64,000 nt of DNA from Verrucomicrobiia bacterium (GTDB taxonomy: Bacteria > Verrucomicrobiota > Verrucomicrobiia > Opitutales > Cerasicoccaceae). The position numbers were made by a program, and so were the translations under genes. The notes under the pieces are model-generated. The model searched no databases. It was not told the DNA's origin and saw only the letters and a list, made by a program, of their open reading frames with translations. The stretch lies in the NCBI GenBank assembly GCA_030425485.1, contig JAUIAM010000006.1, forward strand, positions 1 through 64,000, read 5' to 3'. Of the stretch, positions 43,294 through 52,636 are shown in pieces. Every line of letters begins with the position of its first letter. Position 1 is the first letter of the stretch.

Positions 43294-44775
43294 ATGCCAA
43301 CCTCTGAGGTTCAGAAAATCCTGCGCGAGAAAGTGCGGCAGCTCCCGCATACCCCCGGCGTGTACCTGATGAAGGACCGCTTCGGCACCGTGCTGTATGT
43401 GGGCAAGGCCAAGGACCTGAAGAAGCGCGTAAGCACGTACTTCCAGCCCTCGCGCAAGCGGCTCATCGCCCAGCCCAAGGTGGCCACCATGATTGAGCTG
43501 GTACGGGATTTTGAGATCATCGAGGTCAAGAGCGAGACGGAGGCCCTCCTGCTGGAAGGCCGCCTGATTAAGGACTACAAGCCGAAGTACAACACCGACT
43601 TTACAGACAATAAGCAATTCCTGCTCGTGCGGGTGGACGTGGGCAGCGAGCTGCCACGCTTTCGCCTCATTCGCAACCGCAAGGACGATGGCGCGCGCTA
43701 CTTCGGCCCCTTCGCCCACGCGGGCATGCTGCGCAAAACCCTGGCCGAGATGCGGCGCGAGTTCGGTATTCTGCTCGGTGACGCCAGCCCGGTACGCCTC
43801 GAGGACGGCCGGTGGCAGCGTTATGACGATGCCCGCTCGGAGATTTATGGCGCGGCCGAGCCCATCTCGACCGAGGAGTACGCGGCCTGTGTGGAACGCG
43901 CCTGCGAGTTTCTCGACGGCAAGGCCCGCCAATGGCTGGCCGACCTGAAGGTCAAAATGGCCAAGGCAGCCGAGAGCCAACAGTACGAGAAAGCGGCCGA
44001 GCTGCGGGACATTATCCAGGCCATGGAGCAGACCCTGACCCGGACGCGCAAGTTTACCCGTCTGCAGTTGCCCACGAGCAACGACGGCGAAGCGCTCACG
44101 CTTTTGCAGGAACACCTTGGGCTGTCGCGTCGTCCGGAGGCGATGGAGTGTTTCGACATCTCCCACATCTCGGGCTCGTTCGTGGTGGCCTCGATGGCGC
44201 GGTTTACCGGGGGCAGGCCGGATCGCGCGGGCTCACGTCGGTACCGTATCCGCAGCTTTGTGGGCAATGACGACTTTCGCGCCATGGAGGAAGTCGTGGG
44301 CCGCCGCTACCTGCGTCTGCACAACGAGGGCAAGCCTTTCCCCGATCTCGTGGTGATCGACGGGGGCAAGGGCCAGGTCCATGCCGCGATGAAGGCTTTC
44401 CTCTTTCACGAGCTGGAGATGCCGCCCCTGGTCGGCCTGGCCAAGAAGGAGGAGACGGTGATTTTCCCCGACGGTCGCGAGTTGAAGTTACCCCACCACG
44501 ACGCTGGACTGCGGGTGCTCCAGCGCCTGCGCGACGAGGCTCACCGCCTGGCCAATCGCTACAATGCGGAACTGAGGAGCCGGAAAATCCGCGAGACTAT
44601 CCTGGATGATTTCGAGGGGCTGGGGCCCGTGCGTCGCAAGGCCCTGCTCACGCACTTTGGCTCACTGGATAAGCTCCGGCAGGCCAGTGCTGACGAGCTC
44701 CAGGCGGTAGAAGGTATCGGGCCTAAACTGGCCGAGGCCCTGCACGCATTCTTGCATGCTTCGCCGGGCGGGTGA
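43294..44775 (+). CDS. uvrC: Excinuclease ABC subunit C
   Basis: 493 residues. UvrC makes both incisions in nucleotide-excision repair. The N-terminal GIY-YIG nuclease is PGVYLMKDRFGTVLYVGKAK. The UVR motif that binds UvrB is AAESQQYEKAAELRDIIQAM. The C-terminal RNase H-like nuclease begins at MECFDISHISGSFVVASMA and contains VVIDGGKGQ. The end shows the helix-hairpin-helix pair (LDDFEGLGPVRRKALLTHF). It is about 100 residues shorter than the E. coli protein, but no domain is missing. Confidence 0.94.
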   Translation: MPTSEVQKILREKVRQLPHTPGVYLMKDRFGTVLYVGKAKDLKKRVSTYFQPSRKRLIAQPKVATMIELVRDFEIIEVKSETEALLLEGRLIKDYKPKYNTDFTDNKQFLLVRVDVGSELPRFRLIRNRKDDGARYFGPFAHAGMLRKTLAEMRREFGILLGDASPVRLEDGRWQRYDDARSEIYGAAEPISTEEYAACVERACEFLDGKARQWLADLKVKMAKAAESQQYEKAAELRDIIQAMEQTLTRTRKFTRLQLPTSNDGEALTLLQEHLGLSRRPEAMECFDISHISGSFVVASMARFTGGRPDRAGSRRYRIRSFVGNDDFRAMEEVVGRRYLRLHNEGKPFPDLVVIDGGKGQVHAAMKAFLFHELEMPPLVGLAKKEETVIFPDGRELKLPHHDAGLRVLQRLRDEAHRLANRYNAELRSRKIRETILDDFEGLGPVRRKALLTHFGSLDKLRQASADELQAVEGIGPKLAEALHAFLHASPGG

Positions 44776-44935
44776 GCTTGAGGTTGTTTGAGGGGCGCAC
44801 CTGCGGACAAATCCCTGCCAGGGCTACGGGTTTTTACCGAGGTCCTTCTCCATAGTTTCTCCGGGCGCGATTAGATGATTTACCTTTTAATAAAATGTTG
44901 TTATCCAATGGTTTATGGTCAATTATTAACAGACC

Positions 44936-45124
44936 ATGAAGTTTAAAGGGAAACCAGATCTGTCATTTTTGAATGCGGGCACATGCGACCAGGGCGGCTC
45001 GGCCAAGGTCGTTTCGGGTGGCGGTTTCAACCGCTCAGCCAAGGGGTTGCTGGCCAGTGAGCCTGCGAACGCCTCGCCTTCATCCGCAAGCCGGGGCCTG
45101 CTCGGTCGTCTCTTTCGTCGTTAG
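44936..45124 (+). CDS. Possible small protein (62 residues)
   Basis: ATG 44936 opens MKFKGKPDLSFLNAGTCDQG, then a Ser/Ala/Gly-rich stretch and a basic end (RGLLGRLFRR). No ribosome site, signal or known domain is seen. It sits between uvrC and the peroxiredoxin, in the same direction. The amphipathic basic end could bind membrane or nucleic acid, but it may also be a chance frame. Confidence 0.35.
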   Translation: MKFKGKPDLSFLNAGTCDQGGSAKVVSGGGFNRSAKGLLASEPANASPSSASRGLLGRLFRR

Positions 45125-45196
45125 GGAATGCCCGTTTTTTGCGTGCAATATCGCCATGCTGACTTGCGCTGGCGCAGCAGGAGCTTAGGCTGGTGC

Positions 45197-45715
45197 ATGC
45201 AATATGTTCGTTACCTGCTTTTGTCTATGGTTCTCTTTAGCTGCGCTCTTTATGGAAAGGACGAAGTCTTGAACGTCGGTGATCCCGCTCCCGCCGTGGC
45301 CTCGGTCGACCAAAACGGCAACCCTGTCGACTTGGGCGAAGTCTTTGCCTCGGGCACCACGCTGATTTACTTTTATCCCAAGGCGGATACGCCGGGCTGT
45401 ACTGCCCAGGCCTGTAGCCTGCGCGATGCCTACGAGGTGCTGCTGGAGAAGGACGTGACCGTGATCGGTGTGAGCACGGATTCGGTACAAGCCCAGAAAG
45501 CCTTTGCCGAAAAGTACCGTTTGCCTTTCACGCTGCTGGCCGATACCGATGCCAGCGTGACCAAGGCCTTCAAGGTTCCACACGCGATGGGCTTTGCCTC
45601 GCGGCAAGCTTACCTTATCCGCGACGGAAAAATCATCTGGCTCGACCACAAGGCTTCGACCAAAAAGCAGGCCGATGATGTGCTTGCGGTGCTCAGCGAG
45701 CAGGATGCCGGTTAG
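45197..45715 (+). CDS. Exported peroxiredoxin, BCP/PrxQ type
   Basis: 172 residues from MQYVRYLLLSMVLFSCALYG, a signal peptide or lipoprotein-like start. The catalytic segment is YFYPKADTPGCTAQACSLRD: the peroxidatic cysteine and, five residues on, the resolving cysteine, as in BCP/PrxQ proteins. It reduces peroxides using thioredoxin-like partners, here probably in the periplasm. A start at 45128 would add a prefix without support. It overlaps the next gene, on the other strand, by 4 bp. Confidence 0.9.
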   Translation: MQYVRYLLLSMVLFSCALYGKDEVLNVGDPAPAVASVDQNGNPVDLGEVFASGTTLIYFYPKADTPGCTAQACSLRDAYEVLLEKDVTVIGVSTDSVQAQKAFAEKYRLPFTLLADTDASVTKAFKVPHAMGFASRQAYLIRDGKIIWLDHKASTKKQADDVLAVLSEQDAG

Positions 45716-45984
45716 CGCGTGTACTTAAAGTAGGCGAAGATACACACGCCCAGGCATACCGCCAGGGAGAGGCCGCCCATGGTGCGCGTCGTCCAGACCA
45801 GGTAACGATCATCGAGCGTGCCCTCATCATCGGGATGATTTTGGGTCAGCGAATAGACCAGGTTGCAGTACTTTTCATGCAGGGTATCCTTACTGATTGT
45901 CAGTAGATAAATACCCAGAAATGCGGACACGCCGACGACTGATGCGATGACCAGATGCGGCAGAACTTTTAACAATTCACCCAT
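45712..45984 (-). CDS. Small two-helix membrane protein
   Basis: 90 residues with helices LPHLVIASVVGVSAFLGIYL and GLSLAVCLGVCIFAYF, separated by a charged loop of about 35 residues. The layout (helix, G-x-YLLT-x-S-x-D, charged loop, helix) is repeated in the gene at 46248, so the two are probably paralogues. Function unknown. Confidence 0.65.
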   Translation of the reverse strand: MGELLKVLPHLVIASVVGVSAFLGIYLLTISKDTLHEKYCNLVYSLTQNHPDDEGTLDDRYLVWTTRTMGGLSLAVCLGVCIFAYFKYTR

Positions 45985-46247
45985 AGTAGCAGTACCTCAT
46001 CCAGTAAAAAACTATTCGATAGGTCAATCTCAAATAGCGTTAGAGGCCAGGGGTACCAACGCATGGAGCGAAGGTGCAGGTGGGGCGAGGGTACTTCGAC
46101 CAAGATGCTCTTAACTGCCTGAATCCCGGCCATCTGGGTACGAGCTTCCCCTGCGGCAATTCGTGAGTGCTGTGCCTGGCCCTTGTTCGCTACTGTGGGT
46201 GTGCCTATTGCCTATCGACACCTCATTCGAGGCTTGAATGACACGAC

Positions 46248-46511
46248 CTACAGCTTGGGCAACATCACGGCAAAAACCGCGACGGAGATGCTGAACAGCA
46301 CCATGAATACGCCTAATACCTTGAGGCGACGGATAATCGTCGGCATATTGGCGAAGTCCTCGTCTTTCAGCGGCAGCATGGTACGCCGAAGCTGGTAATT
46401 CTGATAAGTCACAGTCAGCTTATCAGAATTAGAGGTGAGCAAGTACATTCCGGTAAAGCCGGGAGCCAAAATGAGGAACGCTATAAGTAGCCAGAGAATT
46501 CCTTCAAGCAT
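46248..46511 (-). CDS. Small two-helix membrane protein, likely paralogue of the gene at 45712
   Basis: 87 residues: MLEGILWLLIAFLILAPGFT, then GMYLLTSNSDKLTVTYQNYQ, a charged loop, and the second helix LGVFMVLFSISVAVFAVML. The shared YLLT-x-S-x-D-x-L after helix 1 supports common origin with the 45712 gene. Function unknown. Confidence 0.65.
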   Translation of the reverse strand: MLEGILWLLIAFLILAPGFTGMYLLTSNSDKLTVTYQNYQLRRTMLPLKDEDFANMPTIIRRLKVLGVFMVLFSISVAVFAVMLPKL

Positions 46512-46721
46512 AGCGGTAGTGTAGTTATAAGTGTGGTGTGTGCAGTGATCGGGTAGTTAGTCGATTTGATGACAACTATGTCAGAAATGAAAAATGTGGC
46601 ACGCCTAAAGTGTACCACTAGGGTAAATTTGTGACACTTTTACAGGTTTTTGCTCACGGAGCTGTGCTACCCCATGAAATGCGCCAATTTAAATAAAAAA
46701 GCAGATTTTTTCAAAAAGTCG

Positions 46722-46749
46722 TTGACATTGGCACGATGAATGGTACAAC
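46722..46749 (+). promoter_or_regulatory. Promoter of the candidate small RNA
   Basis: TTGACA (46722-46727), a 16-bp spacer and TACAAC (46744-46749). It points to a short transcript ending at the hairpin at 46825-46854. The preceding 50 bp are A/T-rich and could act as an UP element. Confidence 0.6.
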
Positions 46750-46755
46750 TGAGAG

Positions 46756-46865
46756 CATAATGTTTTTACGACTTCTCCTACGGGAGATGGGGTAACAAGC
46801 AACGAGATAAAGTAGAAAACTAATGGCGGAGCGTTTAGGGGTAGGCGCTCCGCCTTCATTTTATC
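46756..46865 (+). ncRNA. Candidate small RNA of about 110 nt
   Basis: A promoter (TTGACA at 46722) and an intrinsic terminator (GGCGGAGCG 46825-46833 with CGCTCCGCC 46846-46854, then ttcatttta) define a short unit in a 640-bp gap. Only an 11-codon frame (MFLRLLLREMG, from 46760) fits inside it; this could be a leader peptide. No known RNA family is recognised. The remaining gap on both sides (46512-46721 and 46866-47150) has no gene I can support. Confidence 0.5.
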
Positions 46866-47150
46866 TGGTCACTTTTTTGGGCCGCACGGGCTATGTTTTA
46901 AGATGGGCGATTTGAGGTGCTATAAGTCGTTTAATGCCAATTGATTAAGAGCCAAATATCCTCATCGGTTTCATCCCATGTGGGCCTATTTCTCAGACAT
47001 CGCCTAGGGCAGACGCTGGCTAAGGATGACACGGGATATCGCTTTGATCACCGCATGGGAAGAGCTCCGGGGCCGTCCGTCATGACAGCAATCTGGCAAC
47101 ATTTTGAGCACCCGGCATGCGCAGCCCTGGTCCGATATGCGCAATTTTGC

Positions 47151-48116
47151 TCAATAAACCGCTTTGAGCTGCTCCCAAGCCTCGCGCTGAGCGTCTGTCG
47201 TGGCCGCGGGGACCTCCACGATGACGGCCACGTAGAGATCGCCGCGGGTGCCGTCGGCCTTCTTCATACCCAGGCCTTTCAGGCGCAGGCGGCGGCCCGA
47301 GGGACAACCAGCCGGAATCGTAACCGAGACGCGCTCCTTTAGCGTGGGTACGGCTTTCTTTATACCGAGCGCAACGTCCCAGGGCTTGAGCTCCAGCTCG
47401 TAGACGAGGTCCGCGCCCTCGACCCGAAAGTCCGGGTGTCGCTCAAGTTTGACCCGCAGCAGAAGGTCGCCCGCACCCGCTGCGCCCGGCTGGCCCTTGC
47501 CACCGAGGCGGATTTGCTGACCCTCGCGGACGCCGGCAGGGACTTTGACCCGGAGCTTTTCCGTGCCCGTGCCATCGGGGCGACGCAGGGAAATCTCCCG
47601 CACCGAGCCGTTGTTGGCCTCTTCGAGGGTGACGAGCAGGTCTGCCGTGAGGTCGGCTCCGCGCTGAGGGCCGCCGTAGCCGCCCCGGGAGAAGCCCCCG
47701 CCGTCGGCGAAGTCACTGTAGGCTCCACCGCCGCCCATACCGCCGCCGAAGAATTGCTCGAAAAAGTCGCTGAAGCCCGTGCCGCCAAAGTGGAAATCGC
47801 GCGGCATGCCACCGCCCGAGGTGCGAAACTTGACCCCGCCCGGGCCGCCCCAGTTGGGCGGCGGGGTAAAGTCGGCCCCGGCCTGCCAGTTACTGCCCAT
47901 GGCGTCGTACTTCTCGCGCTTGTCGGGATCGCCGAGGACCTCGTAGGCCTCGTTGATTTCCTTAAACTTGGCCTCGGCGCTGTCCTTGTCGGCCTCGGCG
48001 GCGTGGTCGGGGTGGTGCTGGCGAGCCAGCTTGCGAAAAGCCTTCTTGATTTCGTCCTGGGAGGCCTCGCGGCTCACCCCCAGCACTTCGTAATAGTCAC
48101 GATAGCGAACTGACAT
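47151..48116 (-). CDS. cbpA: DnaJ-class co-chaperone, CbpA type
   Basis: 321 residues. The J domain ([36 protein letters not shown] with the HPD motif) stimulates DnaK. A Gly/Phe-rich linker (residues 80-150) leads to the C-terminal substrate-binding domains ([40 protein letters not shown]). The zinc-finger of DnaJ is absent, which defines the CbpA type. Complete. Confidence 0.92.
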   Translation of the reverse strand: MSVRYRDYYEVLGVSREASQDEIKKAFRKLARQHHPDHAAEADKDSAEAKFKEINEAYEVLGDPDKREKYDAMGSNWQAGADFTPPPNWGGPGGVKFRTSGGGMPRDFHFGGTGFSDFFEQFFGGGMGGGGAYSDFADGGGFSRGGYGGPQRGADLTADLLVTLEEANNGSVREISLRRPDGTGTEKLRVKVPAGVREGQQIRLGGKGQPGAAGAGDLLLRVKLERHPDFRVEGADLVYELELKPWDVALGIKKAVPTLKERVSVTIPAGCPSGRRLRLKGLGMKKADGTRGDLYVAVIVEVPAATTDAQREAWEQLKAVY

Positions 48117-48756
48117 GGCCTAAACTTGTAAGCATGTCCGCGCGCAAATCAAGGGCACTTCGCGGCGAAGTTGTCTCCACCTGAATTCAGCCCGGGTTAT
48201 GCCTGCGAAATCGCGCACGAAGGACACGTCTGCATATCTATTGTCAACCTGAGTCCGTCCGTCTTCCCATAACTATGATAAACTCACTGGCCCGGGGTAG
48301 GGATGCCTGCCTCAGGCAGCCGCGGGCGGGGTTGGGGGCAGCGCTCCCTACTAACATCTTATCAATCATAGATGGAAACGGTATAAGTCCGCAAAGTGGA
48401 CGCATCGAAGGAGCTTCACTGGCCCTCGTCTCGTATAAGCGGAGCAGTCTTTGGCGACCGAAGGAGGAGATCCCTCGACTCGCTATGCTCGCTCAGGATG
48501 ACAGCAGCCAGGGTCGTGTAGGCAAACCTCCTCAACATCTGTATTTGCACAGTTTTCTCTAACCGCAGAGAACGAGTCTGTGCCATACGCTGACATAATT
48601 TTTCTAAAATGCCCTGCGTACTTTGCGCGCTTTGCGTGAGAAAAATGCTCTTCGTCTTCTCGTTGCGAGGTTTGAAGACACGACCAAGTGTACCGTTAGC
48701 CTGATCGAGTAGCTTTGCGCGCTTCGCGTACTTTGCGTGAACAAAGCTATACTTGC
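48117..48756. repeat. Gene-free stretch with dispersed intergenic repeats
   Basis: 640 bp with no convincing gene. The right part (48600-48750) contains repeated units such as gcgtactttgcgcg and ctttgcgtgagaaa. The same family occurs at 32113-32160, 50689-50765 and 54642-54760, in both orientations. These look like copies of a small non-coding repeat of this genome. Confidence 0.55.
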
Positions 48757-49392
48757 CTAATACGTGTACTCGTAGACCTCGCCGTCCTTGTCTGTGACGG
48801 TCAGGGTGCCACCGTTTTCGCTGACTACCAGCTCGGTGTAGGACTCGCCGTTAATCGGCTCAATGGGCTCGAAATAGATGCCTTCGAGCTGGGCGTAGGT
48901 CGCGGATGATACGCCTTCTTCAAGGATGTACTGCTGCCCGGCGCTGGCAATCTGTCGCAGGTTGTTGACGACGGGGGCCTGACTGCGCCATTGCTCAAGC
49001 TCTGCCTTTCGCTTCCGGCTCTCGATCAAACTTTCGGCGATGATATCCTCGTATTCGGAATAGATTTTGGCGTTGGAGCGCTCCAGCACGATGGCGGCCA
49101 TGACCATTTGTAGGATCACGCGATCTTTCTCAACTTGGCGTATGTCTAGCAGCAGCGGTATAGGAATCTCGCCTGTAGGGTCGTTGATGAGTACACCCGA
49201 CCCATCCTTGAGCACCTCGTAGCTGCCCTCGGTAGCTTGCCCGATTATCGGCAAGTAGCCCACGTAGGTGCCATCATCTTTGATAGAAATGATGCCGTTG
49301 CCTTCGGAAGACTGGATCGTCCAGTAGCCGGTCAGATCCAGCGCATTGAGGGAGAAGGGGAGGAGGAGGATAATCAGGATGACGTGTTTCAT
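48757..49392 (-). CDS. Exported protein of unknown function
   Basis: 211 residues with a signal peptide (MKHVILIILLLPFSLNALDL). The first half is a small beta domain (TGYWTIQSSEGNGIISIKDD, then GTYVGYLPIIGQATEGSYEV), lipocalin-like in pattern. The second half is helical with NLRQIASAGQQYILEEGVSS, a pattern close to that found after the pilin-like helix in type II pseudopilins of this phylum. No firm family. Confidence 0.68.
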   Translation of the reverse strand: MKHVILIILLLPFSLNALDLTGYWTIQSSEGNGIISIKDDGTYVGYLPIIGQATEGSYEVLKDGSGVLINDPTGEIPIPLLLDIRQVEKDRVILQMVMAAIVLERSNAKIYSEYEDIIAESLIESRKRKAELEQWRSQAPVVNNLRQIASAGQQYILEEGVSSATYAQLEGIYFEPIEPINGESYTELVVSENGGTLTVTDKDGEVYEYTY

Positions 49393-49500
49393 GGTACATT
49401 TTCTATATCACATCGCAGGGTTTCACAACGGCTAATATTGCCCCGATCGGAAATTCCGCTATTGCCGAGGGCGCGGTGATCTTGCCAAGATGCCCGTCCC

Positions 49501-50595
49501 ATGAGTTCCCCGGCCCTGACCTTTATTTGCGGAGACGACGACTTCCTCGTCAGTCAGGAGGGGCGGGCGCTCTTTGAGGAAAAGACCCGCGACATCGCGG
49601 ACGATTTTTCCAAGGAAACCCTCGAAGCCACCGCCCAGAACGTGGGCGAGGTGGAAGCCGTGGTCAACCGCCTGCGCGACGCCGCCCAGACGCTCTCCAT
49701 GTTTGGCGACAAGAAGGTCGTCTGGCTCAAGGACGTGAACTTCCTGGCCGACTCCGTCACCGGGCGCGCCGAGGGCACGAAAGCACTCGTCGAGGACATG
49801 CAGGGCGTGCTCTCCGGGCTCGACCCCGCCGCGGTGGAAGTCATCGTGACGGCCTTTCCGGTCGACCGCCGCCGCAAGGAGTTCAAGTGGTTTCAGAAAA
49901 ACGGTGACTTTCGCGATCTCAAAGGCGCAGCCGACGAGGACTCGCTCATCTCCCTCGTTCGGGCCCGCGCAGAGGAGCTCGGGGCGAGCTTCACCCACGG
50001 TGCGGCCGCCGCCCTGGTGGGCAAAGTCCAGGGCAACACACGGCTCATTTTAGAAGAAACCAACAAGCTCGCCACTTACGCGGGGCAGGGCGGGGAAGTG
50101 ACCGAGACGGAAGTCACCGAGCTCGTCCCGGCTTTTGGCGAGGGGGACTTCTTCGAGGCGGCAGAGGCCTTCTTTTCGCTCGATCTGGGCTGGACGCTGG
50201 AGGCGCTCCGTCGGCACTTCTTTACCAGCAGTGAGGCCCGGCCGCTCATCGCCTCGATGCAGAACCGCAACCGTCTCATGGTGCAGCTACGCGTGCTGAT
50301 GGACTCGGGCGAGCTCCCGCTCGGCTACCGGGGCTTTGCCAAGGGCGACTTCGACCGCGCCGCCCGCACCTACGCACAGCACTTCGGGGGCTTCGACGCC
50401 AAGGCCTCCTTCAACGTCTTTACGCAAAACCTCTGGTACCTCGGCAACAAGATCGCCCCCAGCGCAAAGCAGCTCACGCTCAAGCGGCTGATCGACTTTC
50501 AACTGGAGTTCATGCGGGCCTTCGAGGACCTCATCCGCCGCCCGCAGGACCAGCACGCCGTCATGCGCGACCTCGCCATCCGCTGCCTCAGCTAG
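49501..50595 (+). CDS. holA: DNA polymerase III delta subunit
   Basis: 364 residues. Delta opens the sliding clamp within the clamp loader. The start MSSPALTFICGDDDFLVSQE matches the family (short strand, then GDD/GEE-type helix start). VEVIVTAFPVDRRRKEFKWF and GNTRLILEETNKLATYAGQG are the conserved AAA-like parts, with FFEAAEAFFSLDLGWTLEAL and the C-terminal helical domain after. Length is normal. Confidence 0.88.
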   Translation: MSSPALTFICGDDDFLVSQEGRALFEEKTRDIADDFSKETLEATAQNVGEVEAVVNRLRDAAQTLSMFGDKKVVWLKDVNFLADSVTGRAEGTKALVEDMQGVLSGLDPAAVEVIVTAFPVDRRRKEFKWFQKNGDFRDLKGAADEDSLISLVRARAEELGASFTHGAAAALVGKVQGNTRLILEETNKLATYAGQGGEVTETEVTELVPAFGEGDFFEAAEAFFSLDLGWTLEALRRHFFTSSEARPLIASMQNRNRLMVQLRVLMDSGELPLGYRGFAKGDFDRAARTYAQHFGGFDAKASFNVFTQNLWYLGNKIAPSAKQLTLKRLIDFQLEFMRAFEDLIRRPQDQHAVMRDLAIRCLS

Positions 50596-50688
50596 GCAGG
50601 CAGGGCCAGCCCTGCACCCGTGTGATGCTTCGCATCACCTTTATTCATGTGGCAGTTTCCTAATTTCTTGAAAAAGATAACTGGCCAC

Positions 50689-50765
50689 AACAAGACACAA
50701 AAAACACAAAACGCCGGAGAGTTGTCCAAAACGCTCTGTGTCTTTGTGCCTTTGCGGTGAAATTA
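50689..50765. repeat. Copy of the dispersed ctttg-rich intergenic repeat
   Basis: Contains gacacaaaaaacacaaaacg followed by ctgtgtctttgtgcctttgcgg: the two arms are roughly complementary around a gccggagagttgtcc centre. It belongs to the same family as the repeats at 32113, 48600 and 54642. It lies between holA and the SET-domain gene. Confidence 0.5.
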
Positions 50766-50790
50766 CTTTCGGCAGGCCCTAAACCGCGGC

Positions 50791-51279
50791 TTACGCCACG
50801 ACCGGCTCGGGCATGACCTTGAGCAGGTGTCGCGGGCTGAAGCGTTTGCGGATGGGCTGGTGGACCTCCGGGGAGCAGGTCAGGTCGCTCCAGGGGCAGG
50901 CGTCGTACTCACCGTAGTTTTCAAAAATCTCCTCACCCTCGTAGATGTCTCGCAGGGCGACGGAGCACAGCGGGTTGCCGTCAGCGGGCGCGCCGGAGTT
51001 GGGCTCGCCGGAGTGGTTGACGTAGCGTGCGTTGTCCAGACAGATGATGATGCTGTCCAGGCGGCTCGAGTAGTACCCGTAGATGCGGGCAGCGTGCACG
51101 AGCCCGCCGATGGTTTTGTTCATGTGGGACCCGGTCAGCGTCTCCAGATGGGGACGGCTGAGCAGGACGACGTTATCGAGGGTGGCTTGCCACCAGATAG
51201 AGCCTGCCGGGATGAACCGGCGGGCGAAAAGGCCGTGACCGTGAATCGGGCTGGGCCGGACTTCCGCAAACAGGGCCAT
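50791..51279 (-). CDS. SET-domain protein
   Basis: About 162 residues from MALFAEVRPSPIHGHGLFAR. This start is preceded by AAGGGG and sits right at the first SET motif; longer starts at 51321 or 51363 are possible. NARYVNHSGEPNSGAPADG is the NHS motif that binds SAM, and YEGEEIFENYGEYDACPW is the C-terminal motif with the conserved tyrosine. SET proteins methylate lysines; bacterial substrates are mostly unknown. Confidence 0.82.
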   Translation of the reverse strand: MALFAEVRPSPIHGHGLFARRFIPAGSIWWQATLDNVVLLSRPHLETLTGSHMNKTIGGLVHAARIYGYYSSRLDSIIICLDNARYVNHSGEPNSGAPADGNPLCSVALRDIYEGEEIFENYGEYDACPWSDLTCSPEVHQPIRKRFSPRHLLKVMPEPVVA

Positions 51280-51444
51280 GGGATTGGCCCCTTGGGAGAC
51301 AAAGACAGGATGACTTTGCATGTGATGTTTTGTAAGCATAGCAAATCGGACTTTTTCTCCCAAAAGTAAAGCGAAGAATAGGGGGTGGATGCAGAATATT
51401 TTCGGAAAAATTGCCCTTGATTAGCTCCTAAATAAGAGCTAATA

Positions 51445-51717
51445 ATGTCCTCTATGCAGTACATGCCAGTCAGTGAACTCAAGCGTTCCAAAAATCTGTG
51501 GGCCAGCCTCTCGGAGTCGAAGGAAGTCGTCCTCACCCGGGACGGCAAGCCCGGAGCGCTCATGGTGGAAGTGACCGGGGAAAACCTGGAGCAGGTGGTG
51601 CAGGCGGTGCGGGGCGCGCTCTTTTCGCAGGCCGTGCGCAACGCCCGGGAACGGGCTCGGTTTGACCCACCTTCTGAGCAGGACATTGCACGGGAAATTC
51701 AGCAAGCGCGCCAGTGA
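51445..51717 (+). CDS. Antitoxin of a PIN toxin-antitoxin pair (Phd-like)
   Basis: 90 residues. MQYMPVSELKRSKNLWASLS then SKEVVLTRDGKPGALMVEVT is the Phd/YefM-type DNA-binding fold, with the strand LTRDGKP that is typical of it. The C-terminus (ARERARFDPPSEQDIAREIQ) should wrap the toxin. Its stop overlaps the toxin start (GTGA), as is normal for such pairs. Antitoxin-toxin complexes usually repress their own promoter. Confidence 0.88.
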   Translation: MSSMQYMPVSELKRSKNLWASLSESKEVVLTRDGKPGALMVEVTGENLEQVVQAVRGALFSQAVRNARERARFDPPSEQDIAREIQQARQ

Positions 51718-52124
51718 GGGATATTGTCCTCGATACGAACGTCCTCGTCTCTGGAATGCTGAGCGCGGGAAACCCGCCCGGACGCATCATCGATCTGGTG
51801 CGCGCGGGGGCTGTGCGCCTGGTGGTGGACGACCGCATTCTCGGTGAATACGCAGATGTGCTTCAGCGACCATATCTGGCCAAGTACCTCACCCCGATGG
51901 AAATTGGCTGGACGCTGGATTTTCTCACTCACGCCTCCCTGCGGACTGTTGCTGATACTGTCATCGGCGGCTTACCCGACTCAAAGGATGCCTGCTTTCT
52001 CGAACTCGCGCTTTCCGCTGGGATCCCGCTCGTTACGGGCAATATTAAGCACTTTCCACCTAAGAAACGCCAAGGTGTTGAGATGCTCACTCCACGCCAG
52101 TTTATTGATCAAATAGGCAAGTAA
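51714..52124 (+). CDS. PIN-domain toxin
   Basis: 136 residues starting with GTG. IVLDTNVLVSGMLSAGNPPG holds the first catalytic aspartate. LVVDDRILGEYADVL holds the conserved acidic residue of the second motif. GLPDSKDACFLELALSAGIP then LVTGNIKHFP is the third, D-x-x-F/D type. PIN toxins of this COG1569-like group are metal-dependent RNases. All acidic residues are present, so it should be active unless bound by the antitoxin encoded directly upstream. Confidence 0.92.
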   Translation: MRDIVLDTNVLVSGMLSAGNPPGRIIDLVRAGAVRLVVDDRILGEYADVLQRPYLAKYLTPMEIGWTLDFLTHASLRTVADTVIGGLPDSKDACFLELALSAGIPLVTGNIKHFPPKKRQGVEMLTPRQFIDQIGK

Positions 52125-52178
52125 TCCTCCCCACTCGCGGCTCGACCTAGGGGAGTGGGCGTGGTTTAGTCTGCGCTT

Positions 52179-52604
52179 ATGACACGCTTTTTCCGCCTCA
52201 CGATTTTGCTCATGGCCTGTGTGGCTGCGCCTGCGGCCTATGCGCTGCCCGATAAGGAGATTGCCGGGCGCGAGGCGGCCGATGCCTGGCTCGCGCTGGT
52301 GGACCACGGCAAGTACATGGAGAGCTGGCAGGCCACCGCGCCTGTTTTCCGTGATTCGATTACGGGTAAGGAGTGGGTCGAGGCCATGATGAAAGTGCGT
52401 GAGCCGCTGGGTAAGGTCGAGAGCCGCAAGCTCAAGGCGCTGCTCTACACCCCTGCGCTGCCGGATGCGCCTCCGGGCGAATACGTTGTGGTGCAGTACG
52501 AGACGCAGTTTGCCGGACGCGAGGGGCTTGCCGTGGCGACCGTTGTGACCATGTGGGTGCAGGAGCACAGCGCTTGGCGCGTTTGCGGGTACTACATCCA
52601 GTAA
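52179..52604 (+). CDS. DUF4019-family exported protein
   Basis: 141 residues with a signal peptide (MTRFFRLTILLMACVAAPAA). The mature part matches DUF4019: AADAWLALVDHGKYMESWQA, then EWVEAMMKVREPLGKVESRK and a C-terminal strand pattern ending in WRVCGYYI. The function of the family is not known. It is a typical small stand-alone periplasmic protein. Confidence 0.85.
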   Translation: MTRFFRLTILLMACVAAPAAYALPDKEIAGREAADAWLALVDHGKYMESWQATAPVFRDSITGKEWVEAMMKVREPLGKVESRKLKALLYTPALPDAPPGEYVVVQYETQFAGREGLAVATVVTMWVQEHSAWRVCGYYIQ

Positions 52605-52636
52605 AGGCAAGCGCTTTCAAATTCTCGGGTTAGTGG

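Noticed and set aside
48275-48562. Plus-strand ORF of 95 codons in the gap after cbpA
   Set aside because: No ribosome site, odd composition, and it runs into repeat-like sequence.
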